A DNA stretch of 64,000 nt, taken from positions 1 to 64,000 of the forward strand of contig JBBPIJ010000012.1 in assembly GCA_038040395.1 (NCBI GenBank). Reading direction: 5' to 3'. The stretch is from VAXT01 sp038040395 (GTDB taxonomy: Bacteria > Actinomycetota > Thermoleophilia > Gaiellales > Gaiellaceae). Both the position numbers and the translations under genes were made by a program. The notes beneath the pieces were generated by a model. The model made no database searches. It saw only the letters and a program-made list of their open reading frames with translations, and was not told where the DNA came from. Of this stretch, positions 32,078-40,871 are shown in pieces. The stretch's first letter is position 1. Each line of letters begins with the position of its first letter.

Positions 32078-33469
32078 CTAGCGGTGGGCTAGGTACTCGA
32101 GGAGATCGGTACGCGTCAACACGCCGATCGGCTTGCCGTCTCGTGCAACCACGACTGCGTTCGCGCGGCCGCCGCTCAGTGTCGAGAACACCTCGTCGAG
32201 CTTCTCGTCGGCGTCCATGGCCGCGAGCGGAGGCTGCATCGCGGAGGACACGTTCTCGTGGAGCGCGTCCGGATTCTTGAACACGCGGTCGAGGAGATCG
32301 CGGTCCTGGAGCGAGCCGATCACGTCTGCGAGCGAGTCGAGCTCGCCGTCTCGGACGACCGGGAGCTGGGAGATCCCGTACTGCTGCATGAGGTCGATCG
32401 CCTCGCCGACCTTCTGATGCGACGAAATCGTGATCAGATCGGGCACCTTCGGCTCCTCGGTCTTCTTCGCGCTCAGCACCTCTTCGATCGTCGGCGACGG
32501 CGCGTCGCGCTCGAGGAACCCGAGGTCGAGCATGTAGTTGTCGTCGTAGAACTTCGAGAGGTACGGGCGCCCGCTGTCGGGAATGAGAGTGACGACGGTC
32601 TTGCCCTTGCCGAGCTGCTTCGCGATCTCGATCGCGGCGTGGACGGCGGTGCCCCCTGAGCCGCCGATCAGCAGACCTTCTTCGCGGGCCATCCGCCTGG
32701 CCGTGAGGAACGAGTCCTTGTCAGACACTGTCACCCACTGGTCGACGATCTCGCGGTTAAAGGTCTCGGGGTAGAAGTCCTCGCCGACGCCCTCGACGAG
32801 GTAGGGATGCATCTCGTCCTCGCCGGCGGTATAGATCGATCCCTCCGGATCGGCGCCCACGACGAGCATGTCGGGCTTCTGTTCCTTCAGGAACTTGCCG
32901 GTGCCGGAGATTGTCCCGCCCGTACCGACGGCGATCACGAGCGCATCGATCTCGCCGCCCGTCTGCTCCCAGATCTCCGGGCCCGTCGTCTCGTAGTGCG
33001 CGTCCGGGTTGCCCATGTTCGTGTACTGGTCGGGCTTGTACGCGCCGGGGATCTCCTCGGCGAGGCGGTCCGAGACCGAGTAGTAGCTCTCGGGCGACTC
33101 TGGCGCGACCGCGTAGGGGCAGATGACGACCTCCGCGCCGTACGCGCGCAGGAGCGAGATCTTCTCCTGGCTCATCTTGTCGGGCATGACGAAGATGCAG
33201 CGGTAGCCCTTGAGCGCGGCGGCGATCGCGAGGCCGACGCCGGTGTTGCCGGAGGTCGGCTCGACGATCGTCCCGCCCGGCTTCAGCTTGCCGGCGTGCT
33301 CGGCCTCCTCGATCAGCTTGATCCCGATCCGGTCCTTCACGGATCCGCCCGGGTTCATGTACTCGAGCTTCGCGACGACCGTCGCCGCACCCTCGGGAAC
33401 GATGCGCTGAAGCCGCGCGAGCGGCGTCTGGCCGACGAGGTCGAGAACGGTCGGATACTCGCGCGCCAT
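32078..33469 (-). CDS. cbs: Cystathionine beta-synthase
   Basis: A 463-residue fold-type II PLP enzyme with two C-terminal CBS domains. It joins serine (or O-acetylserine) and homocysteine to cystathionine. The PLP lysine is in NPGGSVKDRIG, the substrate loop is EPTSGNTGVGLA and the phosphate-binding glycines are GTGGTISGTG. The regulatory tail (ITISSHQKVGEAIDLM and AMQPPLAAMDADEKLDEVF) probably binds adenosyl ligands. I start at ATG 33469 (MAREYPTVLDLVGQTP); an upstream ATG would add 26 atypical residues. A TACGCT box 8 bp upstream suggests a nearly leaderless promoter. First gene of the operon. Confidence 0.92.
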   Translation of the reverse strand: MAREYPTVLDLVGQTPLARLQRIVPEGAATVVAKLEYMNPGGSVKDRIGIKLIEEAEHAGKLKPGGTIVEPTSGNTGVGLAIAAALKGYRCIFVMPDKMSQEKISLLRAYGAEVVICPYAVAPESPESYYSVSDRLAEEIPGAYKPDQYTNMGNPDAHYETTGPEIWEQTGGEIDALVIAVGTGGTISGTGKFLKEQKPDMLVVGADPEGSIYTAGEDEMHPYLVEGVGEDFYPETFNREIVDQWVTVSDKDSFLTARRMAREEGLLIGGSGGTAVHAAIEIAKQLGKGKTVVTLIPDSGRPYLSKFYDDNYMLDLGFLERDAPSPTIEEVLSAKKTEEPKVPDLITISSHQKVGEAIDLMQQYGISQLPVVRDGELDSLADVIGSLQDRDLLDRVFKNPDALHENVSSAMQPPLAAMDADEKLDEVFSTLSGGRANAVVVARDGKPIGVLTRTDLLEYLAHR

Positions 33470-33525
33470 TGTTGAAAAGCGTACTTCACTAAAGAATCTG
33501 TGGGCCTCCAAGGATCGTTGGTGAG

Positions 33526-34005
33526 ATGAGACTGAATCGAGGAGCATCCGTCGCCGAGCTCGAGCGGGTCTACCGCGCCGACTTCTCGCGGTTCGTTCGG
33601 GTGGCGACGGCCGTTGCGGGCGACGAGCAGTCGGGTGCGGACGCAGTGCACGACGCGTTCGTGCAGGCGGTGCGCAAGCGCCGCTCGTTCCGTGGCGAAG
33701 GTCCGCTCGAAGCGTGGATCTGGCGGATGGTCGTCAACGCGGCGAAGAAGCGGATCGCCCTTCGACCGGCGGCCGAGGCCGAGAAGTTCCCCGTCGAGTA
33801 CGAGAACGGCTTCGGTGACCCGGTTCGCTCGCTCATCGCGGCGCTTCCCGAGCGGCAGCGTCTGTCGCTGTTTCTGCGCTACTACGCCGACCTCGACTAC
33901 GAGGGCATTGCTGCAGCACTCGGTGTCTCGGCCGGGACGGTTGGCGCGACGCTCAATGCGGCGCACGCCGCTCTACGCACCTCACTGAAGGAGGCCCAAC
34001 GATGA
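33526..34005 (+). CDS. ECF-type RNA polymerase sigma factor
   Basis: A 159-residue extracytoplasmic-function sigma factor with region 2 (ERVYRADFSRFVRVATAVAGD, then DAVHDAFVQAVRKRRSF and a WIWRMVVNAA helix) and region 4 (LPERQRLSLFLRYYADLDYEGIAAALGVSAGTVGATLNAAHAAL). It directs polymerase to a small regulon. ATG 33526 has GGTGAG upstream. Its stop overlaps the next gene (ATGA at 34002), so sigma factor and membrane partner are coupled. It is divergent from the transsulfuration operon, with 56 bp between. Confidence 0.9.
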   Translation: MRLNRGASVAELERVYRADFSRFVRVATAVAGDEQSGADAVHDAFVQAVRKRRSFRGEGPLEAWIWRMVVNAAKKRIALRPAAEAEKFPVEYENGFGDPVRSLIAALPERQRLSLFLRYYADLDYEGIAAALGVSAGTVGATLNAAHAALRTSLKEAQR

Positions 34006-35276
34006 AGGACGTGAAGGAGATCCTCGAACGCGTCGTGCCCGAACCGACGCGCGAGGTGGACTGGGACGCCGTACTCCGCGACGCGAGGCCTTCTGGCGCC
34101 CGTCGGGCCGCGCCGCGCGTCGCGATACTCGTCGCGGCTGTGGCGTTCGCCGCGCTCCTCGCGGTCGCCCCGTGGCGTGGAGCCGAGCGGGCCGGGATTA
34201 TCGATCGCGCGCTGGCCGCGGTCGGCGACGGGCCGGTCCTGCACGTCGTCCTTCGCGACAACCTGTTGCCTACAGTGACCCTTGTCGATCTCAGCACTGG
34301 AGAACGCAAGCGCGTGTCCGAGGAGAGGGAGCTGTGGTACGACCAAGGTCGGGGGCGCATCCGTGAGGTCTTGCGGTTCGGCGGAGTCGTCGAATACGAA
34401 GACGCCTACACGGTCGGACCGAACAATCAGGCGCCGGAGGTCACGCAGTTCTCGGCTGACTATCGACGCGCTCTCGAAGCCGGAACGGCCCGCGTCGACG
34501 GGAAAGATGTGATCGAGGGGATTCCCGTGTACTGGATCACTGTGCTTCGCGAGGCCATGACCGTGTTCCCGAGCCGGAAGACCTATGAACTGGTGAAGCA
34601 GGTGGCCATCTCCCGCGAGACCTACAAGCCCGTCGCTATTCGAGCAACGCACGACGCTTGGCCAACGTGCAAGCCCGTATGCACGACGACGAGCCAGCGC
34701 GTGCTTCGGCTCGAGACGATGGGCCACGACGAAGTCGACCTCGCGAGATCGCATGAGGCAGCGGGTGACAGACTCGCGACCGGAGACCCGGCGTACAGAG
34801 GGCCGAACGAAATCCCTGTCGAGCGAGCCGCGGAGATCCTCGGCCGGACGCCCTTCTGGCTCGGCCGCGAGCATGCGGATCTGCCGCTTGCGCATGCGTT
34901 GAGCTTCTTCTTCCTAATCGGCTCCGAGCGCGAGCGGTCAGGCGTCGACTTCTTCTACGGGAAAGGCGCCGATGACCTCAGCACGCCGCAGGACGAGTCG
35001 ACATCGGGCCAGCCGTTTGTCTCGATGACCGAGACGACGGATCGCAACTTCGCGGCACATATCCGCAATTACGGCTCGTCTCTGCGTCCCGGCTCGCTGA
35101 TGGGGTACGTCCCTCCAGATGGACGGATCTTGGTCACCCGTGGACGCTTTGGTTTTCTCGTGCGCGACGGCGTCTACATCCGGATGGAAGCGTCCGACGG
35201 GAAGCTGCTTCTCGACGCGGCCCGGTCGCTGCGACCGATGCCTGCCTCTAGTGCCGAAAGTGGCGCCGGTGGGTGA
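34002..35276 (+). CDS. Membrane partner of the ECF sigma factor (putative anti-sigma)
   Basis: A 424-residue protein coupled to the sigma factor. A short cytoplasmic N-terminus (DVKEILERVVPEPTREVDWDAVLRDARP) precedes one membrane span (VAILVAAVAFAALLAVAP) and a large extracellular domain of about 350 residues. The extracellular part has YDQGRGRIREVLRFGG-type strands as in LolA/RseB-like lipid-binding modules; this is my inference. No zinc-binding HxxxCxxC motif of classic anti-sigmas is seen, so it is an unusual anti-sigma or a sensor. Its last 29 bp overlap the convergent purH gene. Confidence 0.65.
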   Translation: MKDVKEILERVVPEPTREVDWDAVLRDARPSGARRAAPRVAILVAAVAFAALLAVAPWRGAERAGIIDRALAAVGDGPVLHVVLRDNLLPTVTLVDLSTGERKRVSEERELWYDQGRGRIREVLRFGGVVEYEDAYTVGPNNQAPEVTQFSADYRRALEAGTARVDGKDVIEGIPVYWITVLREAMTVFPSRKTYELVKQVAISRETYKPVAIRATHDAWPTCKPVCTTTSQRVLRLETMGHDEVDLARSHEAAGDRLATGDPAYRGPNEIPVERAAEILGRTPFWLGREHADLPLAHALSFFFLIGSERERSGVDFFYGKGADDLSTPQDESTSGQPFVSMTETTDRNFAAHIRNYGSSLRPGSLMGYVPPDGRILVTRGRFGFLVRDGVYIRMEASDGKLLLDAARSLRPMPASSAESGAGG

Positions 35277-36786
35277 ACACCATCGTCGCGCCGGCCTTCT
35301 CGACCGCATCGATCACGTCCTGGTCGCGCTTCGAGCCGCCCGGCTGGATGATCGACCCGACGCCTGCCTCGAGCGCGACGCGCGGGCCGTCCGGGAACGG
35401 GAAGAACGCATCTGACGCGAGCGCGGCCCCCGCGAGGTCGTGGCGGTGCTCGCGTGCCTTGTCGACCGCGATCTTGACCGCGTCGACGCGGCTCATCTGG
35501 CCGGCGCCGATGCCGACCGTCTGGAGGTCCTTCACGAGCACGATCGCATTCGAGGTCACGTGCTTGCAGACGCGCCACGCGAACAGCAGATCGCCCCAGT
35601 CGGCCTCTGTCGGCTTGCCGCTGACGACCTCCATCCCCTCGCGATCCTCGACGCCCCAGTCGCGATCCTGGACGAGCAGCCCGCCGAGCACGCGCCGGAA
35701 GTCGCGCTCGCCGGGATCGAAGCCGCGGCGCTCGTGGTCGACGAGGATCCTGGTGTTCGGCTTCTGGCGCAGCGCCTCGAGCCCGGCCTCGTCGTAGTCC
35801 GGCGCGAGCAGCACCTCCACGAACTGCTCTGCGATCTCGCCGCCGAGTTCCGCGCCGACCGGGCGGTTGAGCACGACGACTCCCCCGTACGCCGAGAGCG
35901 GATCGGAGGCGAGCGCCTTTTCGTACGCCTCCTCGATCGAACCGGCGACCGCGACTCCGCTCGGGTTCGCATGCTTGACGATCACGCAGGCCGGAACGGT
36001 CAGCTCCAACATCAGCATCCGCCCTGCGGAGAGATCGCTGAGGTTGTTGAACGAGAGCTCCCGCCCGTGCAGCTGCCCGACCCGAGAGAGAAGGTGGCGC
36101 CGAGCTCCGGCCTCGGCGTAGTACGCCGCGCGCTGATGCGGGTTCTCGCCGTAGACGAGGTCCGTCACCTTCTCGAAGCCGGGGATGAGGAGCTGGGGGA
36201 AAGCGTCTCTGTCGGCGAACCAACGCGCGATTGCCGCCTCGTAGGAGGCGGTCACCGAGAAAGCCTCCGACGCCAGCGCCCGCCTCGTCTCGAGCGCGAT
36301 CTCGCCCGACTCCTTCAGCTCCGCCAGGATCGACCCGTAGCGCGCGGGCAGGCAGACGGGCGCGACGTGGGCGAAGTTCTTCGCCGCGGCGCGAAGCATC
36401 GACGGGCCGCCGATGTCGATCATCTCGACGGCGTCCTCCTCCTTGACGCCGTGCCGCGAGACGACCTGGGTGAACGGGTAGAGGTTCACGCAGACGAGGT
36501 CGAACGGCTGAATGCCATGCTCGTCGAGGGCAGAGAGGTCGTCGGGGTTGTCCCGGCGGGCGAGGATCGCCGCATGGATGCGGGGATGGAGCGTCTTCAC
36601 GCGCCCGCCGAGGAGCTCCGGAATCTCCGTCAGGTCCTCGACCCGCTTGACGTTGATCCCGTGCTCGGCGAGGTGGTCGGCTGTGCCGCCGCTCGCGACC
36701 AGCTCGACGCCCAGGTCGACGAGCCCGCGCGCGAACTCGGCGAGCCCCGTCTTGTCGAACGTGGATAGAAGCGCTCGCTCGATCAT
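35248..36786 (-). CDS. purH: Bifunctional AICAR formyltransferase / IMP cyclohydrolase
   Basis: A 512-residue bifunctional enzyme for the last two steps of IMP synthesis. The N-terminal IMP cyclohydrolase (MGS-like) domain begins ALLSTFDKTGLAEFARGL and has KTLHPRIHAAILARRD and CVNLYPF. The C-terminal formyltransferase has GENPHQRAAYY, the KHANPSGVA segment with the catalytic Lys-His, SDAFFPFPD and a C-terminal TGVRHFRH-like tail (MVFTHRRHFRH). The length matches the family. ATG 36786 overlaps the purN stop (ATGA). It is last in purM-purN-purH. Confidence 0.96.
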   Translation of the reverse strand: MIERALLSTFDKTGLAEFARGLVDLGVELVASGGTADHLAEHGINVKRVEDLTEIPELLGGRVKTLHPRIHAAILARRDNPDDLSALDEHGIQPFDLVCVNLYPFTQVVSRHGVKEEDAVEMIDIGGPSMLRAAAKNFAHVAPVCLPARYGSILAELKESGEIALETRRALASEAFSVTASYEAAIARWFADRDAFPQLLIPGFEKVTDLVYGENPHQRAAYYAEAGARRHLLSRVGQLHGRELSFNNLSDLSAGRMLMLELTVPACVIVKHANPSGVAVAGSIEEAYEKALASDPLSAYGGVVVLNRPVGAELGGEIAEQFVEVLLAPDYDEAGLEALRQKPNTRILVDHERRGFDPGERDFRRVLGGLLVQDRDWGVEDREGMEVVSGKPTEADWGDLLFAWRVCKHVTSNAIVLVKDLQTVGIGAGQMSRVDAVKIAVDKAREHRHDLAGAALASDAFFPFPDGPRVALEAGVGSIIQPGGSKRDQDVIDAVEKAGATMVFTHRRHFRH

Positions 36787-37322
36787 GAGATGAGCTCCCG
36801 GACGGCCCTCGGCAACAGGCGATGCTCGACGGCCTTGACGCGCTCGCGCAGCGTCTCGACGGTGTCGTCCTCACGCACGGGGACGGGCTCGGCGGCGATC
36901 ACGGCTCCGCTGTCCACGCCCTCGTCGACGTAGTGCACCGTGGCCGCGGTCTCGCTCGCTCCCGCCGCCAGCACGTCCTCGATCGGGTGCGCCCCGGGAA
37001 ACGCGGGCAGCGGCGCCGAATGGGTGTTGACGATCCGCCCGGGAAAGCGTTCGAGGAAGGTGGGGCGGAGAAGATGCATGTAGCCGGCGCAGACCACGAG
37101 CTGCACGCCTCGTTCTGCGAGCCAGTCGGCCATGGCCCGGTCCCGCTCCTCGCGGCTCTCGTAGTCCTCTAGCTCGAAGACCTGCGTCGGGATCTCGGCG
37201 GCTCCGGCTCGCTCGAGCGCGCGGGCGCCGGACTTGTTCGAGGCGACGGCGGCGATCGGCAACCCTTCGTCGATCAGCGCTTGGAGGTTCGTCCCTTCGC
37301 CCGAGACCAGGACGCCGATCAC
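36783..37322 (-). CDS. purN: Phosphoribosylglycinamide formyltransferase
   Basis: A 179-residue folate-dependent GAR transformylase. It has IGVLVSGEGTNLQALID at the N-terminus, the catalytic core HSAPLPAFPGAHPIEDVLAAG (Asn-His-Asp pattern NTHSAPLPAF) and the TVHYVDEGVDSGAVI loop with the catalytic Asp. Start GTG 37322 overlaps the purM stop (GTGA); longer forms in the same frame are antisense to purM and not real. Middle gene of purM-purN-purH. Confidence 0.95.
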   Translation of the reverse strand: MIGVLVSGEGTNLQALIDEGLPIAAVASNKSGARALERAGAAEIPTQVFELEDYESREERDRAMADWLAERGVQLVVCAGYMHLLRPTFLERFPGRIVNTHSAPLPAFPGAHPIEDVLAAGASETAATVHYVDEGVDSGAVIAAEPVPVREDDTVETLRERVKAVEHRLLPRAVRELIS

Positions 37323-38224
37323 GTGATCCTCCCGATCACGTGGCCCGCGGCGGCGTCGGCGGCGGGCACGACGGCGCACATCCCGATGCCGACGTTGAAG
37401 ACGCGCCGCTGCTCTTCCTCGTCCACCCCCTGGTCGGTCAGCCAGGCGTAGACCGGCGGACGCTCCCAGGCGTCCCAGTCGATCTCGGCGCTGCGACCCT
37501 CCGGCAGGACGCGCGAGAGGTTGCCCAGGATGCCGCCGCCCGTGACGTGTGCGAGTGCCTTCACGTCCGCGCGCTCGCGCAGCTCCCGCACCTCGTCGAC
37601 GTAGAGCTTGTGCGGCTCGAGCAGGAGGTCCGCGTCGAAGTCGCCCTCTCCGACGAGCTTTCGCACGAGCGAGAAGCCGTTTGTGTGCAGTCCGGAGGAG
37701 GGGAGGCTCAGAACGGCGTCGCCGGCCTCGACGCGGGAGCCGTCGATGACGCGGTCGCGGGTGACGAGCCCGACGCACGTGCCCGCGAAGTCGAGCTCCT
37801 CGTCACGGTAGACCCCGGGCAGCTCGGCTGTTTCGCCGCCGAGGAGGGCGCAACCCGCCGCGCGGCAGACTTCCGCGGCTCCCTCGACGAGCTCGGCGAC
37901 CTGCTCGAGGGCGAGCGAGTGACCGGCGACGTAGTCGAGGAAGAAGAGCGGGTCTGCCCCCGTGCAGAGGACGTCGTCGATGCAGTGCGCGGCGAGGTCG
38001 GCGCCGGCGGAGCGGAGCCGTCCGGCGCGCCGCGCGAGGATGAGCTTCGTTCCGACGCCGTCGGTCGAGGCCGCGAGAAGCCGTTCGTCATCGAGCGGGT
38101 ACAGGCCGGCGAAGGCGCCGAAGCCGGTCGCCCCGGTCGACTCGACAGCCGCGCGCAGCCGTTCGACGATCGAATCGGCGAGCGCGAGTGAGACCCCTGA
38201 GGCCTCGTACGTCTTCCCCTCCAC
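37319..38224 (-). CDS. purM: Phosphoribosylformylglycinamidine cyclo-ligase
   Basis: A 301-residue AIR synthetase that closes the imidazole ring using ATP. It shows STDGVGTKLILA, the HCIDDVLCTGADPLFFLDYVA stretch, GGETAELPGVY and SSGLHTNGFSLVR, and HVTGGGILGNLSRVLP. Length is slightly short of the usual 330-350 but all motifs are present. It is the first gene of purM-purN-purH, divergent from ctaG with 46 bp between. Confidence 0.95.
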   Translation of the reverse strand: MEGKTYEASGVSLALADSIVERLRAAVESTGATGFGAFAGLYPLDDERLLAASTDGVGTKLILARRAGRLRSAGADLAAHCIDDVLCTGADPLFFLDYVAGHSLALEQVAELVEGAAEVCRAAGCALLGGETAELPGVYRDEELDFAGTCVGLVTRDRVIDGSRVEAGDAVLSLPSSGLHTNGFSLVRKLVGEGDFDADLLLEPHKLYVDEVRELRERADVKALAHVTGGGILGNLSRVLPEGRSAEIDWDAWERPPVYAWLTDQGVDEEEQRRVFNVGIGMCAVVPAADAAAGHVIGRIT

Positions 38225-38257
38225 CTCCCTACGAGTCTATTGGCTGTAGCGGCGGCC

Positions 38258-38263
38258 TACACT
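38258..38263 (+). promoter_or_regulatory. -10 box of a probable leaderless promoter (ctaG)
   Basis: TACACT is followed after seven bases by ATG 38271. The same arrangement occurs before 15974 and, with TATAAT, before the LanC-like gene. No ribosome-binding site precedes the ATG. Confidence 0.5.
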
Positions 38264-38270
38264 CGAGCCG

Positions 38271-39137
38271 ATGCTGCTCGCCCATTCGGCGTCCACGACA
38301 TGGTCCTTCGAGCCGCTCCAGCTCGTTCCGCTGGCGATCGGTGCGCTTCTCTATGCGCAGCGGGCGCGGACGCTCGCGAGCCGTGGCACGCCGGTCGCGA
38401 CCTGGCGTCTCGCTCTGTTCGGGCTCGGCATCGCGCTCATCGCCGTCTCGCTCGTCTCGCCGATCGCGACGCTCGGGGAGGAGGAGTCGTTCGCGTTCCA
38501 CATGGTCCAGCACCTGTTGCTCGGGGACCTCGGCCCGCTCTGCATCGTCGCCGGGCTGACCGGCGCGCTTCTGCGGCCGATCCTGTCGGTGCGGGCGATT
38601 CGGGCGCTGCGCTTCCTTGCTCACCCGCTCGTCGCACTCCCACTCTGGACGGCGAACCTCTTCCTGTGGCACCTGCCGACCCTCTGGGAGGCGGCGCTTC
38701 GGCACGAGTCCGTCCATGCCCTCGAGCATGCGTGCTTCTTCACCGCGGGGGCGATCATGTGGGCGGCCGTCGTCGAAGTGCTTCCCGGGCCGGAATGGTT
38801 CGGGACGGGCGCGAAGATGGGGTACATCGCCGCCGTCCGGGTCGTCTCTACGATTCTCGGAAACGTCCTCATCTGGGCGGGCACGCCCTTCTACGTCATC
38901 TACGAGGAGGCGCATCGCCCATGGGGGCTCTCGCCGTCGGCGGACCAGGGGATCGCCGGCGGGATCATGATGATCGAAGGCTCGCTGGTGACGATCGGCG
39001 CGCTCGCATGGCTGTTCCTGCGGCTCGCTCGGGAGGGCGAGCTACGGCAGGAGCTGCTTGAGCGCGGCCTGGATCCTCGGGCAGTCCGCCGGGCCGTTCG
39101 CTACGGACGCGGCCAAGAGCTTTCGGGCTCCTCCTGA
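38271..39137 (+). CDS. ctaG: Cytochrome c oxidase assembly factor, CtaG type
   Basis: A 288-residue integral membrane protein of the caa3-type CtaG family, involved in assembling the copper centre of cytochrome oxidase. It has about seven membrane spans with conserved histidines in HMVQHLLLGDLGPL, NLFLWHLPTLWEAALRHE and HALEHACFFTAGAIMWA. The C-terminal tail (ELLERGLDPRAVRRAVRYGR) is cytoplasmic. No oxidase subunit genes are adjacent. The start ATG has no ribosome site. Confidence 0.88.
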   Translation: MLLAHSASTTWSFEPLQLVPLAIGALLYAQRARTLASRGTPVATWRLALFGLGIALIAVSLVSPIATLGEEESFAFHMVQHLLLGDLGPLCIVAGLTGALLRPILSVRAIRALRFLAHPLVALPLWTANLFLWHLPTLWEAALRHESVHALEHACFFTAGAIMWAAVVEVLPGPEWFGTGAKMGYIAAVRVVSTILGNVLIWAGTPFYVIYEEAHRPWGLSPSADQGIAGGIMMIEGSLVTIGALAWLFLRLAREGELRQELLERGLDPRAVRRAVRYGRGQELSGSS

Positions 39138-39206
39138 CTCTTCTACGATCCCGCGGGTAGGAAACGAGAGATAGTTACCGCACACGCGCCTTTGAAAGGA
39201 GAACGC

Positions 39207-39464
39207 ATGGCGACACCGCCCGAGCAACCGTCCCGCCCAAGCTACGGCTACCACCCCGGGGCGTCGCTCGACTTCGCACGGCTGCCGATTCCCGGTAACG
39301 CCGAGTTCCTCGTCTACGTCATCGCTCTGATCGTCTTCCTGCTCGTCGCGCTCATCGACGACACCGTCGACGCCGGTGCCTGGATGACCGCCGCGACGGT
39401 CACAACTTCGGCGTACCTGCTCTCGCGTGGGATCGCGAAGGCAAGCCGAGTGCTCGAGCAGTAG
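39207..39464 (+). CDS. Small membrane protein
   Basis: An 85-residue protein with a polar, proline-rich N-terminus (PPEQPSRPSYGYHPG) and two hydrophobic helices (LVYVIALIVFLLVALI and AATVTTSAYLLSRGIA). ATG 39207 is preceded by AAAGGAG. It follows ctaG on the same strand with a 69-bp gap. The function is unknown. A strong hairpin just after the gene probably ends the transcript. Confidence 0.65.
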   Translation: MATPPEQPSRPSYGYHPGASLDFARLPIPGNAEFLVYVIALIVFLLVALIDDTVDAGAWMTAATVTTSAYLLSRGIAKASRVLEQ

Positions 39465-39478
39465 CTCCCTTCAGGTGC

Positions 39479-39505
39479 CCCTGGCGGGCCGACGGCCCGT
39501 CAGGG
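39479..39505. terminator. Hairpin between convergent genes
   Basis: A 12-bp stem, CCCTGGCGGGCC with GGCCCGTCAGGG (one G-T wobble), and a 3-nt loop GAC. It sits between the small membrane protein gene and the convergent LVIVD gene and could stop both transcripts. There is no T-run, so it would be Rho-helped or a stabilising 3' end. Confidence 0.45.
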
Positions 39506-40843
39506 CGCCAGGGCGCCGGCGCCGCGAGTGAGCCGCGCGACCGGCATGGTGCTCGTGATCGATGGCGGCAGGAGGTTTTCCTGAGTCTGCGCGTTCAGGT
39601 GCGGCCACGTCGCAGCGTACGGGGAGTACGGGACGGCCAACGTGAAGACGTCCTGTCCCCGCCTCATGTCATTCGCATAGATCCGGCCGTTGTACCAGTA
39701 GGACGACCAGACCTCGCCGGTCGTGGGGGCGCCGTCCGCGTCGTAGTACGCGATCTCCTGTGGCTGCGCCGGGTTCGTGAAGTCGACCACGGAGGTACCT
39801 CCGTAGTACCAGGCAGCGACGAGCAGGTAGCGGCCCGCGACCGGAATGATGTTGCCGTTGTGCACCGAGCAGTAGCTCGATTGTGCGCGCGGGATCATGA
39901 ACGAGCTCATCAGCGCGGCGTCACTGACGCGGAAGACCCGGATCCTCCCGTCGCCACCCGACTGGCAGGTGCCCGTGAAGCTCTCGTCGTCCCAGACGAC
40001 GTACTGGCCGTCCCAGGTGAACTCCGCCGAGTGCCAGTAGTTCACGCCGGAAGCGGTGACGTGCACGGGGTTCGTCGTTCCCGGGTTTGCCGGGTCGGTG
40101 ATGTCCCAGATCTGCCCCTCGTTCGCACAGGAGGCGGCCGCCTTGTGAATCGCCAGGAAGACGGTGATGTCGTGGCAGCCGGGGACGTTCGCCGTGAGCT
40201 GCGGCTGCGACAGGACGCTCGCCGTCTCCGGAGAGTCCAGCGGCACCTGGACGATCGAGATCTTGCGGAACGGGCTCGCGCAATTCGGGCCGGTGCTTCC
40301 CGGGTACGAGGAGATGTAGAGCAGCAGCCGGCTGTTCGCCGGGTCCGGGATGAGCGTGTGCGTGTGCGAGCCGCAGTCGGTGTAGACCGAACGGATCAGG
40401 ACCGGGTTCGCCGGGTCGGTCAGGTCGAAGATCCGGATCCCCTCGAAGCAGGCCGGCCCGCAGGCCGACGTGTCGCTGCTACGGAGCGCGCTGCACGTCG
40501 TCGCACCGTTCGTTTGCGGCGTGTCGTTCGACAGGAAGAGGAGGAGGCGGCCGTTGTGCTCCCAGAGCGACACGTCGTTCTGAGGCCCGCGGCACAGCTT
40601 GGTTGTGATCAGCTGCTGGGTCTGCGTGTTGAAGACGCGGAAGCCGTCGTAGTTGCCGGCAACGGCGATGTTGCCCCAGAACGCGATGTCCGAGTGCGTT
40701 CGACCGGCCGTCGTGTCGATGAGGCTGTAGTCGAGCCGCATGTTCGAGCTGTTCGTCGCCGGCGCTCGCTCGGCCGAAGCCGGCTGGAGCGCGACGAGCG
40801 CCGCAACGACCGGGAGCAGGCAGAGAAATCGGCGCGGGGTCAT
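39500..40843 (-). CDS. Secreted LVIVD-type beta-propeller protein
   Basis: A 447-residue exported protein. The signal peptide is MTPRRFLCLLPVVAALVALQ. The mature part has beta-propeller repeats of the LVIVD kind, such as GFRVFNTQTQQLITT, GIRIFDLTDPANPVLIRSVY, QIWDITDPANPG and TSVVDFTNPAQPQEIAYY, with several cysteine pairs. Substrate or partner is unknown. ATG 40843 gives a proper signal peptide. It follows purF by 28 bp on the same strand, perhaps by read-through rather than function. Confidence 0.75.
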   Translation of the reverse strand: MTPRRFLCLLPVVAALVALQPASAERAPATNSSNMRLDYSLIDTTAGRTHSDIAFWGNIAVAGNYDGFRVFNTQTQQLITTKLCRGPQNDVSLWEHNGRLLLFLSNDTPQTNGATTCSALRSSDTSACGPACFEGIRIFDLTDPANPVLIRSVYTDCGSHTHTLIPDPANSRLLLYISSYPGSTGPNCASPFRKISIVQVPLDSPETASVLSQPQLTANVPGCHDITVFLAIHKAAASCANEGQIWDITDPANPGTTNPVHVTASGVNYWHSAEFTWDGQYVVWDDESFTGTCQSGGDGRIRVFRVSDAALMSSFMIPRAQSSYCSVHNGNIIPVAGRYLLVAAWYYGGTSVVDFTNPAQPQEIAYYDADGAPTTGEVWSSYWYNGRIYANDMRRGQDVFTLAVPYSPYAATWPHLNAQTQENLLPPSITSTMPVARLTRGAGALAP

Positions 40844-40871
40844 GGGGCTCCGGGGATGGTAATAGGTTCGC

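Noticed and set aside
37323..37778. Longer PurN with about 150 extra N-terminal residues
   Set aside because: The extension is a shadow of purM with arginine-rich composition; GTG 37322 overlaps the purM stop and fits the family length.
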